This document shows positions 1 through 6,011 of a DNA stretch of 8,986 nucleotides, piece after piece. The DNA comes from CAZNGF01 sp964572855 (GTDB taxonomy: Bacteria; Bipolaricaulota; Bipolaricaulia; RBG-16-55-9; JAJCYT01), in NCBI GenBank assembly GCA_964572855.1, contig CAZNGF010000081.1, forward strand, positions 1 to 8,986, written 5' to 3'. Numbering within the stretch: position 1 is the stretch's first letter; every line of letters begins with the position of its first letter. The notes below the pieces were generated by a model, which saw only the letters and a list, made by a program, of their open reading frames with translations, ran no database searches and was not told where the DNA came from. A program made the position numbers and the translations under genes.

Positions 1-25
1 CCGGCATTGCGCCGCCGTTTGGTTC

Positions 26-1015
26 TCAACCATGCGGCACCTCAGCCCCCTCTTCCTGCGGCAGTTCGTCGTACACGCCGAGGTTCTGATAGCGGAGGAA
101 GCGCCGTGCCAGCAGCTCCTCCACGTCCCATTCTAGCAGGTCGGTCAGGTGATCACGAAGCGCGTCCTTGAGCAATTCGGCAGCGCGTTCCGGGTCGGCG
201 TGCGCGCCGCCCTCGGGCTCGGCCACGATCGCGTCCACGATTCCGAGCTCGCGCAGGTGCGGCGCCGTGATGCGCAGCGCCTGCGCCGCGCGCGCGGCGT
301 GCGCGCGGTCGCGCCACAGGATGGCCGCACAGCCCTCGGGCGTGATGACGCTGTAGTAGGCGTTCTCCATGATCAGCACGCGGTCGCCCACGCCGATGCC
401 GATGGCCCCGCCGCTGTTGCCCTCGCCGATGACGGCCACCACGACGGGGACGCGCAGCGTGCTCATCAGGTAGATGCTTTCGGCCAGCGCGCCGCCGATG
501 TTGCGCTCCTCGGCCGCGCGGCCCGGGAAGGCCCCGGCCGAGTCCACCAGCGTGACCACCGGGAAACGGAAGCGCTCGGCCAGCCTCATGACGCGCTGGG
601 CCTTGCGGTACCCCTCCGGGTGCGGCATGCCGTAGTTGCGTCGTTGGTTTTCCTGGAGGTCGCGCCCCTTTTGTTGCGCGATCACGGCCACGCTGCGCCC
701 CTCGAAGTGGGCCAGGCCCGCCAGGATCGCGCCGTCGTCGCCGTAGAGCCGGTCTCCGTGTAGCTCGTAGAAGTCGTCGAAGGTGCGCTCGATGTACTCC
801 AGCGCGTGCGGGCGCTTGGGGTGGCGGGCCAGCTTGACCCGCGCCCAGTCCTCGGACTCGGGCGCGCGTGCCGGCCCCGCGTCGGGCTCGGCGGGCGCGT
901 TGAGCGCCGCCAGCTTGCGCTCGATACGGGCGATTTCGTCCGAGAGGTCGAGCCCTTGGTCGCGGTCGAGCGCCTTGAGCTGCTCCAACGTAGCTTTGAG
1001 CCGGGCTTCATCCAT
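26..1015 (-). CDS. accA: Acetyl-CoA carboxylase carboxyltransferase subunit alpha
   Basis: AccA pairs with AccD to move the carboxyl group from carboxybiotin to acetyl-CoA, giving malonyl-CoA, the committed step of fatty acid synthesis in the cytoplasm. The protein has 329 residues, close to the 319 of E. coli AccA. An N-terminal helical part (about 1-60) is followed by the crotonase-like carboxyltransferase fold. Hallmarks seen are RRNYGMPHPEGYRKA (125-139), GEGNSGGAIGIGVGD (197-211, with the oxyanion-type glycines 202-203) and YSVITPEGCAAILW (221-234). The ATG at 1015 follows a GGGGAG site and overlaps the accD stop by 8 nt, so translation is probably coupled. One oddity: the usual DTPGAYPG...ERGQ segment reads DSAGAFPG...ERNIGG (158-175). 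Identity is secure; the effect of that variation is unknown. Confidence 0.97.
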   Translation of the reverse strand: MDEARLKATLEQLKALDRDQGLDLSDEIARIERKLAALNAPAEPDAGPARAPESEDWARVKLARHPKRPHALEYIERTFDDFYELHGDRLYGDDGAILAGLAHFEGRSVAVIAQQKGRDLQENQRRNYGMPHPEGYRKAQRVMRLAERFRFPVVTLVDSAGAFPGRAAEERNIGGALAESIYLMSTLRVPVVVAVIGEGNSGGAIGIGVGDRVLIMENAYYSVITPEGCAAILWRDRAHAARAAQALRITAPHLRELGIVDAIVAEPEGGAHADPERAAELLKDALRDHLTDLLEWDVEELLARRFLRYQNLGVYDELPQEEGAEVPHG

Positions 1016-1922
1016 GGTTGCTCCCCTGTTTGAGCAGGTCGAGCTCGGTGGCCCGGCGCTCCTGGACCTCGATCAGCGGCGCGTGCGAGAAGAACGTGAG
1101 CAACTGGATCAGTTCCTCGCGCATGCGGCTGCGGTTGACCACGCGATCCACGATGCCGCGCTCGAGCGCGAACTGGTCGGTCTGGAACTCGGGCGGGAGC
1201 TTTTCCTTGATGGTTTCCTCGATGACGCGCCGGCCCGTGAAGCCGATGAGCGCGCCCCTCTCGGCCAGGATGACATCACCCAGGTTGGCGATGCTGGCCT
1301 CGACCCCGGCGGTGGTGGGGTAGGTCATGACCGAGACGAACGGGATCTTGGCCTCGGCCAGCAGCTTGCGCGCCGAGGCGGTCTTGGCCATCTGCATCAG
1401 CGAGAGGATGCCCTCCTGCATGCGGGCCCCCCCGCTGGCCGAGATCAAAACGTAGGGGCGCTGCTCCGCGACCGCCACGCGGATCCCGTGGGCGATCTGC
1501 TCGCCCATCACCGAGCCCATGCTGCCGCCGATGAAGCGGAAGTCCATCACGCTCAGCACGACCGGGATTTCCCCGACCTCGGCCGTGCCCACGATGATCG
1601 CGTCGTGCAGCCCGGTGTCCTTGAACGCCTGCTGCAGGCGTTCGGGGTAGGGCTTGGCGTCCACGAATTTCAGCGGATCGCCTGCCGCGATGGGGCGCGA
1701 GATGTCCTCGAAGGAGCCTTCGTCCACCAGCATGGCGATGCGCTCGGGCGCGGTCAGGAAGAAGTACTGGCCGCAGTTGGGGCAGATGTTGTGGTTCTCC
1801 CGCACGCGCTTCTTGAACACGAGCTCCTGGCACGCCTTGCACTTGAGCCAGAGCACCCCGTCGGCTTCCTTGGGCTGCTGGTCCAGCGTGACCTTGAAGT
1901 ATTTGCGGTTGAAAAGAGACAT
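1008..1922 (-). CDS. accD: Acetyl-CoA carboxylase carboxyltransferase subunit beta
   Basis: AccD is the zinc-containing beta subunit of the acetyl-CoA carboxylase carboxyltransferase and binds acetyl-CoA. The protein has 304 residues, the usual family length. An N-terminal zinc ribbon is visible as C28-x2-C31-x15-C47-x2-C50. The crotonase-like core follows, with MDFRFIGGSMGSVMGE (126-141) and SASGGARMQEG (161-171, the oxyanion glycines). The frame stays open to a GTG at 1979, but I chose the ATG at 1922: it gives the family N terminus MSLFNRKYFK and has AAGGAAGG just upstream, whereas the GTG has no clear site. It is first in an accD-accA operon, with a promoter at 2053-2082 and a leader of roughly 120 nt. 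The stop codon overlaps the accA start. Confidence 0.97.
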   Translation of the reverse strand: MSLFNRKYFKVTLDQQPKEADGVLWLKCKACQELVFKKRVRENHNICPNCGQYFFLTAPERIAMLVDEGSFEDISRPIAAGDPLKFVDAKPYPERLQQAFKDTGLHDAIIVGTAEVGEIPVVLSVMDFRFIGGSMGSVMGEQIAHGIRVAVAEQRPYVLISASGGARMQEGILSLMQMAKTASARKLLAEAKIPFVSVMTYPTTAGVEASIANLGDVILAERGALIGFTGRRVIEETIKEKLPPEFQTDQFALERGIVDRVVNRSRMREELIQLLTFFSHAPLIEVQERRATELDLLKQGSNHG

Positions 1923-1924
1923 GG

Positions 1925-1932
1925 CCTTCCTT
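1925..1932 (-). promoter_or_regulatory. Ribosome binding site of accD
   Basis: AAGGAAGG ends 2 nt before the ATG at 1922, and its AAGGA core lies 5 nt away. It decides the accD start in favour of the ATG over the longer GTG-initiated reading frame at 1979. Confidence 0.75.
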
Positions 1933-2052
1933 TTTCGGATCCCGTCCGCCGCGCCGTCCGTTTCCCCATTAAAACGCACGCCCTGTCGGCGCGTCGTAAC
2001 GCCGATAACGGCCCGGCATCACGCCTTTGACGGCGCTTGTCATCAAAGTCCC

Positions 2053-2082
2053 ACTATACGAGGATTGGCCCCGAAATGTCAA
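2053..2082 (-). promoter_or_regulatory. Sigma70-type promoter of accDA
   Basis: Reading the minus strand, TTGACA (2082-2077, a perfect -35) is followed after 18 bp by TATAGT (2058-2053, 5 of 6 to the -10 consensus). Transcription would start near 2046, leaving a leader of about 120 nt before accD. I see no obvious riboswitch or FapR-like operator in that leader. It is back to back with the promoter proposed for the macro-domain operon. Confidence 0.7.
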
Positions 2083-2138
2083 ACGTTGAGCGCGTTCTCG
2101 GGCCTTCCGCCGCGGTTTTCGGACGCGTGTTCGCTCCG

Positions 2139-2144
2139 TATACT
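2139..2144 (+). promoter_or_regulatory. Possible -10 element of the macro-domain operon
   Basis: TATACT (5 of 6 to the -10 consensus) lies 33 nt before the chosen start of the macro-domain gene, giving a predicted leader of under 30 nt. The -35 region (around 2116-2121, TTTTCG) matches poorly, so this promoter is either activator-dependent or not real. Confidence 0.4.
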
Positions 2145-2177
2145 GGCGGCGACTCCAGGCGAGACGAGGGGATGCCG

Positions 2178-2717
2178 ATGCGAATCGCAAACGCCACATT
2201 GGAATGCGTCCGGGGCGACATCACGGCACAGCCCGAGTTGGAGGCCGTGGTCAACGCCGCCAACGCCCAACTGCGCCCCGGCGGCGGCGTGGCCGGCGCC
2301 ATCCACCGCGCGGCCGGGCCGGGCCTGTACCAAGAGTGCAAGCCGCTGGCGCCGATCGAGCCCGGCACGGCCGTGCTCACGGGCGGCCACGACCTGCCCA
2401 ACCGGCACGTGATCCACTGCCTGGGACCGGTCCACGGCGTCGATACGCCCTCGGACCGGCTGCTGGCGGCCTGTTATCGCAACGCGCTCCAGCTCGCCGA
2501 CGCGCACGGGATCGGCTCCATCGGCTTCCCGGCCATCTCGACCGGCGCGTTCGGCTATCCCGTGCGCCAAGCCGCCGAGGTCGCCATCGCGACCCTGCTC
2601 GAGGTGCTGCCAGGCTTGACGCACGTTCGGCTCGTCCGCTTCGTCTTGTTCGGGGAGGTCGACCTGGCCATCCACGAGCGCACCCTGCGCTCGCTCACGA
2701 ACCCCACAGAGAGGTGA
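2178..2717 (+). CDS. Macro domain protein (MacroD/YmdB-like)
   Basis: Macro domains bind ADP-ribose; the MacroD class removes ADP-ribose from proteins or deacetylates O-acetyl-ADP-ribose. This 179-residue protein is a single macro domain. Visible motifs are RGDIT (12-16, adenine-binding Asp14), VVNAAN (24-29), GGGVAGAIHRAAGP (35-48, diphosphate loop) and FPAISTGAFGYP (117-128). The match is closest to MacroD, but the catalytic Asp of GGGVDGAIH is Ala39 here. The start is ATG 2178, 6 nt after GAGGGG. An ATG at 2172 touches that site, and the longer TTG start at 2037 would add non-family sequence overlapping both promoters. It is first in a four-gene operon with two thioredoxin-fold proteins and a DUF309 protein. 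The fold is firm, the substrate open. Confidence 0.9.
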   Translation: MRIANATLECVRGDITAQPELEAVVNAANAQLRPGGGVAGAIHRAAGPGLYQECKPLAPIEPGTAVLTGGHDLPNRHVIHCLGPVHGVDTPSDRLLAACYRNALQLADAHGIGSIGFPAISTGAFGYPVRQAAEVAIATLLEVLPGLTHVRLVRFVLFGEVDLAIHERTLRSLTNPTER

Positions 2718-2722
2718 TCGAC

Positions 2723-3070
2723 ATGGCGGATTTGCACATCGACTTCCTCTACTTCGAGGACTGCCCCTCGCACCCGGACGCGTTGGAACGGCTCAAGGCC
2801 GTGTTGGGAGAAGACGGCCTCGACGCCGAGATCAAAGTCACCCGGGTGGAAAGCGAGCAACAGGCGCGGCAGTTGCGCTTCATCGGTTCCCCGACTATCC
2901 TCGTGAACGGGCAGGACGTCGATCCGCCCGGCGGGGACGCGCATGTCGCGCTCACCTGCCGCGTGTATCGGCACGAGAACGGGCGCTTCTCGCCCCTGCC
3001 CTCGAAAGACACCATCCGCCGCGCGCTGCGCGCGGCCCAGACGAACGCAAAAGGAGAGGACAACGCATGA
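2723..3070 (+). CDS. Small thioredoxin-fold protein
   Basis: This 115-residue protein opens with a beta strand (HIDFLYFED, 5-13) leading into C14-P-S-H17, the place of the thioredoxin/glutaredoxin active site. IGSPTILVNG (54-63) carries the expected cis-proline at Pro57, and a second cysteine, Cys79, follows in TCRVYR. The layout resembles small bacterial thioredoxin-like proteins that databases sometimes label glutaredoxin or alkylmercury lyase related. Only one cysteine is in the active-site motif, so it may act with a monothiol mechanism or pair with Cys79. It starts 5 nt after the macro-domain stop, with its AGAGGTG site across that stop, and ends in an ATGA overlap with the next redox gene. 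Coupled expression suggests the two work together. The fold is well supported, the substrate unknown. Confidence 0.78.
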   Translation: MADLHIDFLYFEDCPSHPDALERLKAVLGEDGLDAEIKVTRVESEQQARQLRFIGSPTILVNGQDVDPPGGDAHVALTCRVYRHENGRFSPLPSKDTIRRALRAAQTNAKGEDNA

Positions 3071-3603
3071 GCAAGCTCAACGTGGGCGAACCCGCGGTGC
3101 TGTTCAGCCTGCCCAACGTGGACGGAGAAACCGTCTCGCTGGGCAGCTTCTACGACAAAAACGGCGTGGCCGTCGTGTTCAGTTGCAACCACTGTCCCTA
3201 CGTGCTGGCCTGGGAGGACCGTCTGATCGCGCTCCAGCAGGAGTTCGAGCCTCAGGGGATCCAGTTCGTGCTGATCAATTCCAACGACGAGACCAAGGTC
3301 CCCGACGACAGCTTCGAGAAGATGAAGCAGCACGCGGCCGAGAAGAACTACCCCTTCCCCTACCTGCGCGACGCGGATCAGACCGTGGCGCGCGCCTACC
3401 ACGCCACGCGCACGCCCGAGGTGTTTTTGTTCGACGGCGACATGAACCTGTTCTACCACGGCGCCCCGGACGACAACCACGAGGACCCCGACGGGGTCGA
3501 GCAGCCGTTCTTGCGCAACGCGATCCAGGCCATGCTCTCCGACGGCCAGCCGATCGCCTACGAGACCGAGCCGGCCGGGTGCACGATCAAGTGGAAGGAT
3601 TGA
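3067..3603 (+). CDS. PRX-like thioredoxin-family protein (AhpC/TSA-like)
   Basis: The protein has 178 residues and no signal peptide, so it is cytoplasmic. The N-terminal GEPAVLFSLPNVDGETVSL (7-25) is typical of the AhpC/TSA and TlpA-like fold. The active site is C40-N-H-C43 in VVFSCNHCPYV. RTPEVFLFD (115-123) holds the cis-proline at Pro117. The tail GCTIKWK (171-177) supplies a third cysteine, Cys172, typical of the PRX_like1 group. These proteins are thought to be thiol reductases or peroxidase-like enzymes, but their physiological substrates are poorly known. The start ATG overlaps the previous stop (ATGA) and is preceded by AAAGGAGAGG. The pairing with a second thioredoxin-fold protein in one operon points to thiol redox work. 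Confidence 0.9.
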   Translation: MSKLNVGEPAVLFSLPNVDGETVSLGSFYDKNGVAVVFSCNHCPYVLAWEDRLIALQQEFEPQGIQFVLINSNDETKVPDDSFEKMKQHAAEKNYPFPYLRDADQTVARAYHATRTPEVFLFDGDMNLFYHGAPDDNHEDPDGVEQPFLRNAIQAMLSDGQPIAYETEPAGCTIKWKD

Positions 3604-3977
3604 CGGACACCGCGGAGGGCGACCTGCCGCCGGCCCTGCTGGAGGGCGTGCGGCTCTTCAACGAGCGCGCTTTCTTCGAGTGCCACGAGGTGCTGGAGGA
3701 CGCCTGGCGCGCGGAAACCGGGCCGCTGCGCGACCTCTACCAGGGGCTGATCAAGGCGGCCGTGGCCTTCTACCACGCCGAGCGGGGCAACCCCAACGGG
3801 GCGCTCAAGGTCATGCGCAGTGGCCTGCCGCAACTGCGCCCCTATCGAACCTGGCGCGGGCTCGACCTGGAAGCGCTCGTCCCCGAGCTGGAAGGCTGGC
3901 TCGAGGCGTTCGAGCGGCTCAAACGCGAGGGCGGGGCGCCCGACCGCGGTGAGCTCCCGCTCATCCGCGCGCACTGA
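3600..3977 (+). CDS. DUF309 family protein
   Basis: A small helical protein of the DUF309 family, whose function is unknown. The signature is clear: LFNERAFFECHEVLEDAWR (19-37), then LYQGLIKAAVAFYHAERGN (46-64), with conserved Glu27, His29, Glu30, Glu33 and Trp36 that could bind a metal or ligand. Length is about 125 residues, usual for the family. The start is uncertain. I chose TTG 3600, which overlaps the previous stop as TTGA and would be translationally coupled, but GGAAGGA sits directly against it. GTG 3591, inside the previous gene, is the alternative. The last 17 nt overlap the convergent HAD gene. It is the fourth gene of the macro/thioredoxin operon. Confidence 0.82.
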   Translation: MTDTAEGDLPPALLEGVRLFNERAFFECHEVLEDAWRAETGPLRDLYQGLIKAAVAFYHAERGNPNGALKVMRSGLPQLRPYRTWRGLDLEALVPELEGWLEAFERLKREGGAPDRGELPLIRAH

Positions 3978-4590
3978 ACGCGCCGCCCAGCACGCCCAGC
4001 TCGCGCAGTTTCCGGGCCGCCCCCTCGGGTTCGTGCACCTCGTAGGCGTGCAGCCCGACGGCGCGCGCGCCTTCCACGTTGGGCGCGTTGTCGTCCAGGA
4101 ACACGACCCGTTCGGCCGGCACCTCCATCGCCTCCAGGACGTATTCGTACGCGTCCCGGTCGGGCTTGAGCCGGCCGATCTCAAACGACGGGAAGCCGGC
4201 GTCGAACATATCGAACAGCTCGGTCCGGTCTCGGAGCTGGGCCCAGTGCGGTTCGTTGACGTTGGAGAGGTAGGCCAGCCGCACGCGCGGCGCGAGCCGC
4301 CTCAGCAGGGGAAGCGCCTCCGCGTAGGGGCCCTTGACCCAGTTGCGAAAGTTTCGGAGAAAGCGCTCGGGCGTCAGCGAGAGGTCCAGCTCGGCTAGGA
4401 TCTCGCGGACGAACGTGTCCGTATCGATGCGCCCGGCGTCGAAGCGGCGCACGGCCGGCGAGGTGAGCCAGCGGCGCCAGAAGTCCTCGCGCGCGACCGA
4501 GCCGTCCCAGCCAAACGCCTCATTGGGGTCGCCCAGCTCGACCAGCACGCCGCCCAGGTCGAACAGGACCGCGTCAAAGGGAGAGGCCAT
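3961..4590 (-). CDS. HAD-superfamily hydrolase (YihX-like phosphatase)
   Basis: A 209-residue haloacid dehalogenase fold protein, probably a small-molecule phosphatase. All four motifs are visible: I, FDLGGVL (10-16) with nucleophile Asp11; II, YLSNVN (107-112) with Ser109; III, RLKPDRDAY (140-148) with Lys142; IV, VFLDDNAPNVEGA (163-175) with Asp166 and Asp167. Residues 17-95 form a helical cap of subclass I. Gly rather than Asp at nucleophile +2 and the DDNxxNxEGA ending match the YihX glucose-1-phosphatase group. The substrate cannot be told from sequence. The ATG at 4590 lies 5 nt after the yajQ stop with no clear ribosome site, so it probably depends on coupling to yajQ. Its 3' end overlaps the convergent DUF309 gene by 17 nt. 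Confidence 0.88.
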   Translation of the reverse strand: MASPFDAVLFDLGGVLVELGDPNEAFGWDGSVAREDFWRRWLTSPAVRRFDAGRIDTDTFVREILAELDLSLTPERFLRNFRNWVKGPYAEALPLLRRLAPRVRLAYLSNVNEPHWAQLRDRTELFDMFDAGFPSFEIGRLKPDRDAYEYVLEAMEVPAERVVFLDDNAPNVEGARAVGLHAYEVHEPEGAARKLRELGVLGGAFSARG

Positions 4591-4595
4591 GCGCG

Positions 4596-5087
4596 CTAAC
4601 GCTGTATGTTGACGAACTGGAGCGGCACGCCCAGATCCTGCTCGCGCAACGTCTGCATGATTTGCTGCAGGTCGTCGATCTTCTTGCCGCTCACGCGCAC
4701 CTCGTCGCCCTGGATGGCCGCCTGCACCTTGAGCTTGGCGTCCTTGACGATCTTGACGATTTTCTGCGCCACCTCGCGCTCCAGGCCTTCCTGAATCGAG
4801 ACGTCGCACTTGACCGCGCCGCCCGAGGTGGCCTCGGCCTCGTCGAATTTGAGCGCCTTCGGGTCGATCTCGCGGCGGATCGCGTGCGTGGTGAGCATCT
4901 CGCACATGGCCTTGAGCTTCATCTCGTCCGCGGCCAGCAGGTGGATGCGCTTGTCCTTCTTGTCCAGCGTGACCTCGGCGGTCGCGCCGCGGAAGTCGTA
5001 GCGGGTCGAGACCTCCTTGCGCGCGTTGTTGACGGCGTCGTCCACGTTCTGCAGCTCCACTCGGCTTACGATATCAAAGGAGGGCAT
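4596..5087 (-). CDS. yajQ: YajQ family nucleotide-binding protein
   Basis: YajQ proteins carry two small ferredoxin-like domains and bind nucleic acids or nucleotides. Some proteobacterial members bind cyclic di-GMP and act with transcription regulators. The protein has 163 residues, the same as E. coli YajQ. It starts with the family's MPSFDIVSRVELQNVDDAVN and contains STRYDFRG (27-34). Its C terminus, QDLGVPLQFVNIQR, is also typical. The ATG at 5087 has a GAGGTGA site 4-5 nt upstream. It sits 68 nt after a GNAT gene and 5 nt before the HAD gene on the same strand, so yajQ-HAD is probably one transcript. Whether this member binds cyclic di-GMP cannot be told from the sequence. Confidence 0.95.
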   Translation of the reverse strand: MPSFDIVSRVELQNVDDAVNNARKEVSTRYDFRGATAEVTLDKKDKRIHLLAADEMKLKAMCEMLTTHAIRREIDPKALKFDEAEATSGGAVKCDVSIQEGLEREVAQKIVKIVKDAKLKVQAAIQGDEVRVSGKKIDDLQQIMQTLREQDLGVPLQFVNIQR

Positions 5088-5109
5088 GGTTCACCTCGGT
5101 CGTGGGGGA

Positions 5110-5130
5110 TTGGCCACAAGGGTAGGCCAA
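5110..5130. repeat. Short inverted repeat upstream of yajQ
   Basis: Perfect 6-bp arms TTGGCC (5110-5115) and GGCCAA (5125-5130) surround a 9-nt loop in the 68-nt gap between a GNAT gene and yajQ. No T-run follows on the minus strand, so it is not a standard terminator. It could be a hairpin shaping the yajQ leader, or chance. Confidence 0.4.
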
Positions 5131-5155
5131 CGGCGCCACGCCCGCAAACGCGCGC

Positions 5156-5962
5156 TCACGCCCCCCGGTCCCACCACGACAGACCGACCTGTCTTTCGAC
5201 CTGCTCAAAGCCGACCGAGCCGTAGACGTCCTTGGCGTGGTAGCCCGCGTCGGCCACGATCACCAGGCGCGCGGCGTCCATCATCTCGAAGGCGTAGCGG
5301 GCCGACTGGTAGACCAGCGTGCTGCAAATGCCCATGCGGCGGAACTGCGGGTGCGTGCCCACCGACTGGAAGCGCCCCAGCCCGTCCTGGACGAACAGCC
5401 CCAGGTCGGCCACCAGGTGGTTCTGGACGAAGGCCCCGAACCACTCGCCGCGGGCGGCCTCGACCATCGCGCGGTAGCGCCACATCTGCTGCGCTTTGAA
5501 GGCGGCGTATCCCTTGTCGTGGCCGTACTCGGGCGAGCGGCACGCGAGTTGGTTCCCGTAGGCCTGCTCCCACTCCCAGTCCTCGCCCAGCGGCCGGATC
5601 TCGGCCTCCTGGTTGAACTTGGGGGGGCGGCGCACGGCCTCCGCCGCCAGCACGACGCCGTGCTCGAACGTGAAGCCGCGGGCCAGGAAGGGGTCGACCT
5701 CCCCGCGCCGTCCCTCGGGGTCGTCCCAACCGAAGGCGACGTGGCCCACCTCCTCGGGCGGACCGATCTCCTCGGCGAAGCGCGCCAGCCAGCGCTCGTC
5801 GTCGCCGGGGCCGGGCGGCTCGCCGAAGAGCAGGAAGTTGCCCCAGTGGTACGTCGGGTTGCTGGGCGTGCGCACGACCACGCAGTCCTCGCAGTCGGTC
5901 ACCCTCCCGTCGAAACGCGGGAAGATCAGGTCCGTGCGGTAGCCCAGCGAGCGCGGTTCCAT
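5156..5962 (-). CDS. GNAT acetyltransferase with N-terminal extension
   Basis: The protein has 268 residues, long for a single GNAT. Its C-terminal half has a GNAT core: SVGTHPQFRRMGICSTLVYQ (200-219) holds the acetyl-CoA pyrophosphate loop (R208-R-M-G-I-C213), followed by the strand ARLVIVAD and the helix region HAKDVYGSVGFEQVER. The N-terminal half (LGYRTDLIFPRF..., VVRTPSNPTYHWGNFLLF, 6-45) appears to be a degenerate second GNAT-like domain, as in several bacterial two-domain GNATs. The substrate is unknown. I chose ATG 5962; the frame stays open to TTG 5998, and neither has a good ribosome site. It lies 49 nt after the WD40-like gene on the same strand, probably in one operon with it and perhaps with yajQ. 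Confidence 0.8.
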   Translation of the reverse strand: MEPRSLGYRTDLIFPRFDGRVTDCEDCVVVRTPSNPTYHWGNFLLFGEPPGPGDDERWLARFAEEIGPPEEVGHVAFGWDDPEGRRGEVDPFLARGFTFEHGVVLAAEAVRRPPKFNQEAEIRPLGEDWEWEQAYGNQLACRSPEYGHDKGYAAFKAQQMWRYRAMVEAARGEWFGAFVQNHLVADLGLFVQDGLGRFQSVGTHPQFRRMGICSTLVYQSARYAFEMMDAARLVIVADAGYHAKDVYGSVGFEQVERQVGLSWWDRGA

Positions 5963-6011
5963 GAAAAAGACGCTAGCGGCACCCCCGCGGACGCGCAAGG
6001 CCGACCGGCCT

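Noticed and set aside
149..2030. Long plus-strand reading frames (149-763 and 783-2030) opposite accA and accD
   Set aside because: They are antisense to two well-conserved genes, rich in Arg, His, Ala and Asp as expected from GC-rich codon shadows, and show no domain.
3961..4905. A longer HAD reading frame reaching back to 4905
   Set aside because: The extra part is low-complexity Arg/Gly sequence lying over yajQ in another frame; the HAD fold starts at the ATG at 4590.
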